Source of the DNA: PNMQ01 sp964478775
GTDB taxonomy: Bacteria; Pseudomonadota; Alphaproteobacteria; Paracaedibacterales; CAIOTO01
Reading direction: 5' to 3'
DNA: 30,582 nt
NCBI GenBank assembly: GCA_964478775.1
Contig: CAYZJC010000019.1
Coordinates: forward strand, 1-30,582
Part shown: positions 27,701-30,582 of the stretch, piece by piece
Layout: each line of letters opens with the position of its first letter
Numbering within the stretch: position 1 is the stretch's first letter
Program-made: the position numbers and the translations under genes
The notes under the pieces: generated by a model
Seen by the model: the letters and a program-made list of their open reading frames with translations, nothing else
Databases searched by the model: none
What the model was told of the DNA's origin: nothing

Positions 27701-28108
27701 CATTTGCTGGGTTTGTTGTTCGTCTAAGACTTTAAAAAAGGGGGTAAGCCTTGCCTCGAAAGGGAAGCGCTGTAACAGCCCTTGGCAAAAGGCATGCAGT
27801 GTCATAATTTTTAAAGATTCGGGGGATTCCAACAATTCTTCTAAAATAGTTGCTGCGCGTTTGCTATGTTGACTGTGCGACCTTGCTTCATGTTCAAGGC
27901 GTAGCACCAAGCGTTCATGCATTTCAAAGGCTGCAGCTTTTGTAAACGTTAAGCAAATGATATGTGATAAAGGTGTGCCTTGCGCCAATATATTAAACAA
28001 GCGGTCAATTAAAACTTTGGTTTTACCTGTTCCAGCAGAAGCTGATACCCAAACAGAAGTAGAGGGGTCACTTGCAATACGCTGAGCTTGGCTAGTATCT
28101 TGTGTCAT
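24752..28108 (-). CDS. addA: Double-strand break repair helicase-nuclease AddA
   Basis: This 1118-residue protein is close to the usual alphaproteobacterial AddA length. UvrD/RecB-type superfamily 1 helicase motifs appear in order: Walker A SAGTGKT at 24-30, LTFTKAAAFEMHERL, ILVDEAQDNSLEQW near 365 (motif II), GDLKQSIYGFQGA (motif III), SYRT (IV), MTIHGSKGLEAP near 775 (V) and LLYVALTRARDGLW (VI). A C-terminal PD-(D/E)XK nuclease follows: GEMIHALFE, then LIRLDY, IIIDFKTGK near 1063 and YYQQLEKYAMAL. With AddB it resects broken DNA ends to load RecA. addB, which usually lies just upstream, is absent: the upstream neighbours are a tRNA and Hsp33. No strong ribosome site was seen before ATG 28108. 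Confidence 0.95.
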   Translation of the reverse strand: MTQDTSQAQRIASDPSTSVWVSASAGTGKTKVLIDRLFNILAQGTPLSHIICLTFTKAAAFEMHERLVLRLEHEARSHSQHSKRAATILEELLESPESLKIMTLHAFCQGLLQRFPFEARLTPFFKVLDEQQTQQMLTQALNEVLLDTTKQDCVEAIACLSLQYGEGVFKDTLIQTFQNWHKVRSLARIVPTAKAYEEMLEANLIADEEGALSYSAFNVDEAYRQSCIHTLRSFDAQKEEELAKALSAGDEAFFKAITKKDGTLYSRLLSAAFQKKHPDIAQDLIHHANCLYQAKQLELLKNWIAHNGQFWTIVQAVLEHYTTQKTTLNLLDYHDLILHGLALLSDDLDLSYIHQRLDYIIEHILVDEAQDNSLEQWQFIYQLVQLFISWDTPHRSLFVVGDLKQSIYGFQGAAPEIFELMEDKLRALLIERNHEFTSITLDKSYRTTKQILSVVDQVFNSSIKSSSASDHDTIFKMGMPQVNHSAHRTDNGWVECDTLTDDDQQSTLTDKAEPSPDDLMDDNLQQTSFLWDIMTHYTIKQSGDQKLATSVALRVQELLASTWVSPSTNQPVQPQDILILLRSRGALAPLIIKALNRLHIPTEGIDQLKLDSNLIVADLMAILKFLSLPSDDWSLCHLLKSPFINKGKGLTEELLLEIGANRTTSLWGALQQHAQGEQSPNATLFQDCVTTLKTWLKLVDYETPYHLLSHITRAQLHHMQERLGRDAKIIVDAILTLVHERQQQCPTLSAMLESLEESLPLLKRENTKPTGVRLMTIHGSKGLEAPCVLLIDRKSVQTLTQDKIIWPKNLTLPDHMTHPVFCLRPLANLKHPSLALLTQDIKDSAQEERNRLLYVALTRARDGLWVIGQGDWAKGITASLKDLPSTSFHEIRQQQADEKLIISTPLNEKPTNIAKELKLFKDAMTHVPSPLTQIKISLKKDYTSTLTSLNLAEISHEDGMSASILAKRGEMIHALFEVCERLSHVITNQVTFKTLLTDKGKKLGLTHIDIARVLDVWHHPTCQSFFAQLKNESTATSVCEMSLSHMGNLIRLDYCVETPASLIIIDFKTGKRGLTTKTTFTKYYQQLEKYAMALSGIKTKPIRKILLWVDSGIIEEVC

Positions 28109-28214
28109 TCATCACATAAGAAGTTGATAAGGAATCTGTGCCCTACACTACCACAGGTACGGCAATAAGCTAAAGTAAAACTTCATTAGCAAGAGACAAT
28201 ATAATTTTTGGAAA

Positions 28215-28289
<75 letters not shown>

Positions 28290-28305
28290 ATTAAAATATA
28301 AACTA

Positions 28306-28334
28306 TTTTTAGCAGACAAAGTTTGAAAACACAA
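28306..28334 (-). promoter_or_regulatory. Predicted promoter of the tRNA-Val gene
   Basis: Read on the minus strand, TTGTGT (28334-28329), 17-bp spacer ending TGC (an extended -10 feature), TAAAAA (28311-28306). Transcription would start about 10 bases before the tRNA 5' end. Confidence 0.45.
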
Positions 28335-28461
28335 GACAAATATGAAGGCTATCACAACAAAAAATAATTCAACCTTAAAAAATTTGTTATTTTCTTCGGA
28401 CTTTCGGTTGCGAAAATCATATTTTACTTTTTATATTTAATTGTCTATAAAACTGGGACAA

Positions 28462-28490
28462 CCCCACTTTGGGGAGGCTGCAGGACCCCA
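28462..28490 (-). terminator. Possible terminator with alternative hairpins after the Hsp33 gene
   Basis: On the minus strand TGGGG (28490-28486), CCCCA (28474-28470) and TGGGG (28466-28462) follow in order, so the middle segment can pair with either neighbour. GTTTTA lies 10 bases further on. Stems are short (5 bp), so support is modest. The rest of 28291-28499 shows no gene. Confidence 0.3.
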
Positions 28491-28499
28491 ATAACTCAA

Positions 28500-29528
28500 T
28501 TAATCTTCGACATTTACAATTTCATGCATGTCAATTTCATAGTGTTGTCTGCAATAATCACAGTCAATCTCTATTTTGCTATCAATACTCATATCAGCAA
28601 TATCAGTAGGGTTAAATTGGCCTAAAATGTGAACCAGTTGCGGCCTTGAACATGTGCATTCATACTTTAAGTGTTGTGGGGCATAAATGTGAATTTCGTA
28701 TTCGTGAAATAAACGGTGCAACAATTGGTCGCATGACAATAAAGGTGATAGCAGTTCATCTGCTTTTATTGTTTCTAAAAAGACATTAAAGGTGTTCCAG
28801 TGATCTTCTCGTTCTTGGGTAGATATAAAATTATTTTCATCATTTTGAAAAGCAGGTAGTTTTTGAACCAAAATACCTGCCGCTTGAAAATATGCACGGT
28901 TATGAAGTGGCGTATTCGACTTAAGGTCTATAATATGCGTGCTAGATGTCTCAGCGCAAGGTGCAATAGGTTCATTGGTTAAAACAGCTGTCTTGAAACT
29001 GGTTGGAATCTGCACGGATTGGTCAAAATAATGCACAAGGCATTCTGACACGGTATTCCCTTCAAGGCCAATAATGGCTTGTTGGATTTCGTGCATGTGT
29101 TCAAACTGGGTTGTGAGAACAAATTGCCCCTTTTGCAGTAATGCTTTAAACAATTCATCTTTAGGGGTGTCTAAAAGAATTTTGATTAGTTCTTCTTCAT
29201 TAAACTTTGCACAACCTCGCATACTCCCACTTTGAGAAAGTTCCACGACAATAAGGGAAATATGTTCAGCCCCAGTAATTTGTAAGGTAACCGTTCCTTT
29301 TGATTTAAAGTCAGGAATTAAGGTGGCGCCAAATAAAGCAAGTTCAGCCATAATTTCTTGTATGAAAGGCACATGAGCATACACTTGCACCATTTGCAAA
29401 AACTCTGAACCTAAACGCACTATTTTTCCACGTGCTGTTCCTTTGTCTAGTAAAAAGGGGTAGACGTATCCGTTGGCGCTTGTATGATTTGTTGTAATAT
29501 TTAAATCAGATGAGATGGAATCAGACAT
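28500..29528 (-). CDS. hslO: Redox-regulated chaperone Hsp33
   Basis: This 342-residue cytosolic holdase binds unfolding proteins when its zinc-binding cysteines are oxidised. The N-terminal domain shows family motifs such as FLLDKGTARGKIVRLG and the GLEGNTVSECLVHYFDQS stretch leading to the linker. The C-terminal zinc site is present as CTC (C291, C293) and CDYC (C323, C326), the CxC and CxxC pairs required for the redox switch. Length is somewhat above the bacterial 290-300, as usual in alphaproteobacteria. The ATG at 29528 lies 36 bases after a small membrane protein gene, so it may share a transcript with amn. Confidence 0.93.
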   Translation of the reverse strand: MSDSISSDLNITTNHTSANGYVYPFLLDKGTARGKIVRLGSEFLQMVQVYAHVPFIQEIMAELALFGATLIPDFKSKGTVTLQITGAEHISLIVVELSQSGSMRGCAKFNEEELIKILLDTPKDELFKALLQKGQFVLTTQFEHMHEIQQAIIGLEGNTVSECLVHYFDQSVQIPTSFKTAVLTNEPIAPCAETSSTHIIDLKSNTPLHNRAYFQAAGILVQKLPAFQNDENNFISTQEREDHWNTFNVFLETIKADELLSPLLSCDQLLHRLFHEYEIHIYAPQHLKYECTCSRPQLVHILGQFNPTDIADMSIDSKIEIDCDYCRQHYEIDMHEIVNVED

Positions 29529-29564
29529 ACTTTTTAAAGCTTTCGATAAATGAATATGTTGATG

Positions 29565-29729
29565 TTAATCTGCAAAAAACTTTTTGTAAATAAAAAGAAA
29601 AATAGGAATCAACACAGACCCTAATAAAGCAAGTCGCAAAAAGATAACTTTAAAAGGGGGGTGGTTAGTATTGGCACACTTCTTAACCAACTCTTTTTTT
29701 TGTATGAAATAATAGTCTTTTTGATTCAT
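29565..29729 (-). CDS. Small single-span membrane protein (54 residues)
   Basis: MNQKDYYFIQKKELVKKCAN, a short polar stretch, then one hydrophobic segment (about residues 28-48, VIFLRLALLGSVLIPIFLFI) and the end YKKFFAD. A strong AAGGA lies 7 bases before the ATG, and the start is 18 bases after the stop of amn, so it is probably in the same transcript. Positive charges stand on both sides of the segment, so topology is not clear. No family was recognised. Confidence 0.65.
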   Translation of the reverse strand: MNQKDYYFIQKKELVKKCANTNHPPFKVIFLRLALLGSVLIPIFLFIYKKFFAD

Positions 29730-29747
29730 CGCAAAATCCTTGTGCCT

Positions 29748-30582
29748 TTATCTAAAAGGGGGCTCATCAAACCCACGAAGCTTTCTAGAGTGTAATTGCT
29801 CTAAGCCATCTTCACGTAGCAAGCGAACGGTTTCAAGGCCAATTTGTAAGTGTTGTTCGATACGTTGCTTATAAAATGTATTAGCGATACCTTGTAGTTT
29901 TATTTCCCCATGGATTGGTTTGTCTGATACGCAAAGCAGTGTTCCATAAGGTACCCTAAAGCGAAACCCATTGGCTGTTACAGTGGCAGATTCCATGTCT
30001 ACGGCAATAGCACGGCTTTGGTTAAATCTTTCATACAGTTCACGTGACTGCAGTTCCCAGTTGCGGTTATCTGTAGTTAATACGGTTCCAGTTCGCATAC
30101 GAAGTTTGACTTCATCTGGGCTTTCTTTTGTGATATTAAAAACAGCTTCTTGCAATGCAACTTGTATTTCTGCAAGCGGTGGGACAGGAATCCATGCGGG
30201 AAGGTCGTCATTTAAAACATGGTCTTCTCGTACATACCCATGTGCCAAAACATAGTCACCCAATTTTTGTGTAGAACGAAGCCCTGCGCAGTGCCCTAAC
30301 ATCAACCAACAATTAGGGCGAAGAACAGCTAAATGGTCAGTGATTGTTTTCGCATTACTTGGCCCAACACCAATATTAATAAAGGTAATGCCTTGTCCAT
30401 CTGCGCGTTTTAGGTGATAAGCTGGCATTTGCGGTAAGTGCTTTGGGTGTTTGATATTCTCTTCCATATCGTCACTTTTATAAATATGCATTCCACCAGG
30501 GCCCACTAATTCGCAATATTCATTGTCTTCATTTTGTATGCTTTCAATAACATCTTTAAACATGGTTTCTACTTTTGAAAGA
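29748..30582 (-). CDS. amn: AMP nucleosidase (Amn), probably 5'-partial
   Basis: This enzyme hydrolyses AMP to adenine and ribose 5-phosphate in the cytosol; it belongs to the PNP/UDP phosphorylase superfamily. The catalytic domain is complete: INIGVGPSNAKTITDHLAVL, MLGHCAGLRSTQKLGDYVLA, the purine-site strand AVDMESATVTANG, and LLCVSDKPIHGEIKL, ending HSRKLRGFDEPPFR. The first ATG is at 30563 (271 residues), but the frame stays open from there to the window edge (LSKVET precedes it) and no good ribosome site stands before it. E. coli Amn has about 480 residues with an extra N-terminal domain, so the gene may continue outside the window. Alternatively this is a short form starting at 30563. 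It is followed by the 54-residue membrane protein and hslO. Confidence 0.88.
   Translation of the reverse strand, partial: LSKVETMFKDVIESIQNEDNEYCELVGPGGMHIYKSDDMEENIKHPKHLPQMPAYHLKRADGQGITFINIGVGPSNAKTITDHLAVLRPNCWLMLGHCAGLRSTQKLGDYVLAHGYVREDHVLNDDLPAWIPVPPLAEIQVALQEAVFNITKESPDEVKLRMRTGTVLTTDNRNWELQSRELYERFNQSRAIAVDMESATVTANGFRFRVPYGTLLCVSDKPIHGEIKLQGIANTFYKQRIEQHLQIGLETVRLLREDGLEQLHSRKLRGFDEPPFR

Noticed and set aside
28342..28440. 32-codon plus-strand frame between tRNA-Val and hslO
   Set aside because: Very short, no ribosome site, overlaps the antisense promoter region and has no recognisable feature.

Overview
The window looks like a draft-assembly piece of a low-GC alphaproteobacterial chromosome, most likely from a host-associated lineage such as Holosporales/Paracaedibacter-like bacteria. 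This is inferred from gene content and coding style, not from a database search. Alphaproteobacterial signs are a FliX-type flagellar regulator, an RHH_4-type ribbon-helix-helix protein, an AddA-type (not RecB-type) helicase-nuclease and a SPOR protein with a long Pro/Gln-rich N-terminus. Two runs of N (7163-7349 and 13691-13700) are assembly gaps, and both interrupt genes.

Region 1 (1-12396, + strand) holds two tandem, very large, Ser/Thr/Gly-rich surface or secreted proteins made of autotransporter-type beta-strand repeats. The first is cut by the window edge and begins in an NHL-like motif. The second has a long signal peptide and is split by the 187-N gap, which very probably hides a single continuous gene of about 3,070 residues or more. 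Two module types alternate: a 92-residue unit built around YDLxG and a shorter unit of about 63 residues of PATR type. Neither protein shows a beta-barrel translocator at its C-terminus.

Region 2 (12515-16600, - strand) is a leftward housekeeping cluster: SDR (pteridine-reductase-like), folB, an M3 oligoendopeptidase interrupted by an in-frame TAA, and lipB, followed by an HU gene with its own promoter and terminator. A good promoter lies just upstream of the SDR gene.

Region 3 (16768-20069) holds small accessory genes: two convergent secreted Cys-containing proteins of unknown function, a FliX-like gene convergent with an RHH_4 gene, about 570 bp of AT-rich DNA with short repeats and no convincing gene, and one unrecognised small protein.

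Region 4 (20314-24705) has a divergent pair: a 757-residue exported protein with a Lys/Glu/Gln-rich helical stretch, one EF-hand-like loop and a C-terminal HicA-like domain; and a membrane-anchored SPOR protein that probably binds septal peptidoglycan.

Region 5 (24752-30582, - strand) is addA, tRNA-Val(GAC), the redox chaperone Hsp33, a 54-residue single-span membrane protein, and AMP nucleosidase running to the window edge. The most unusual material is the giant repeat proteins and the exported EF-hand/HicA-like protein. No mobile element or CRISPR array was seen.
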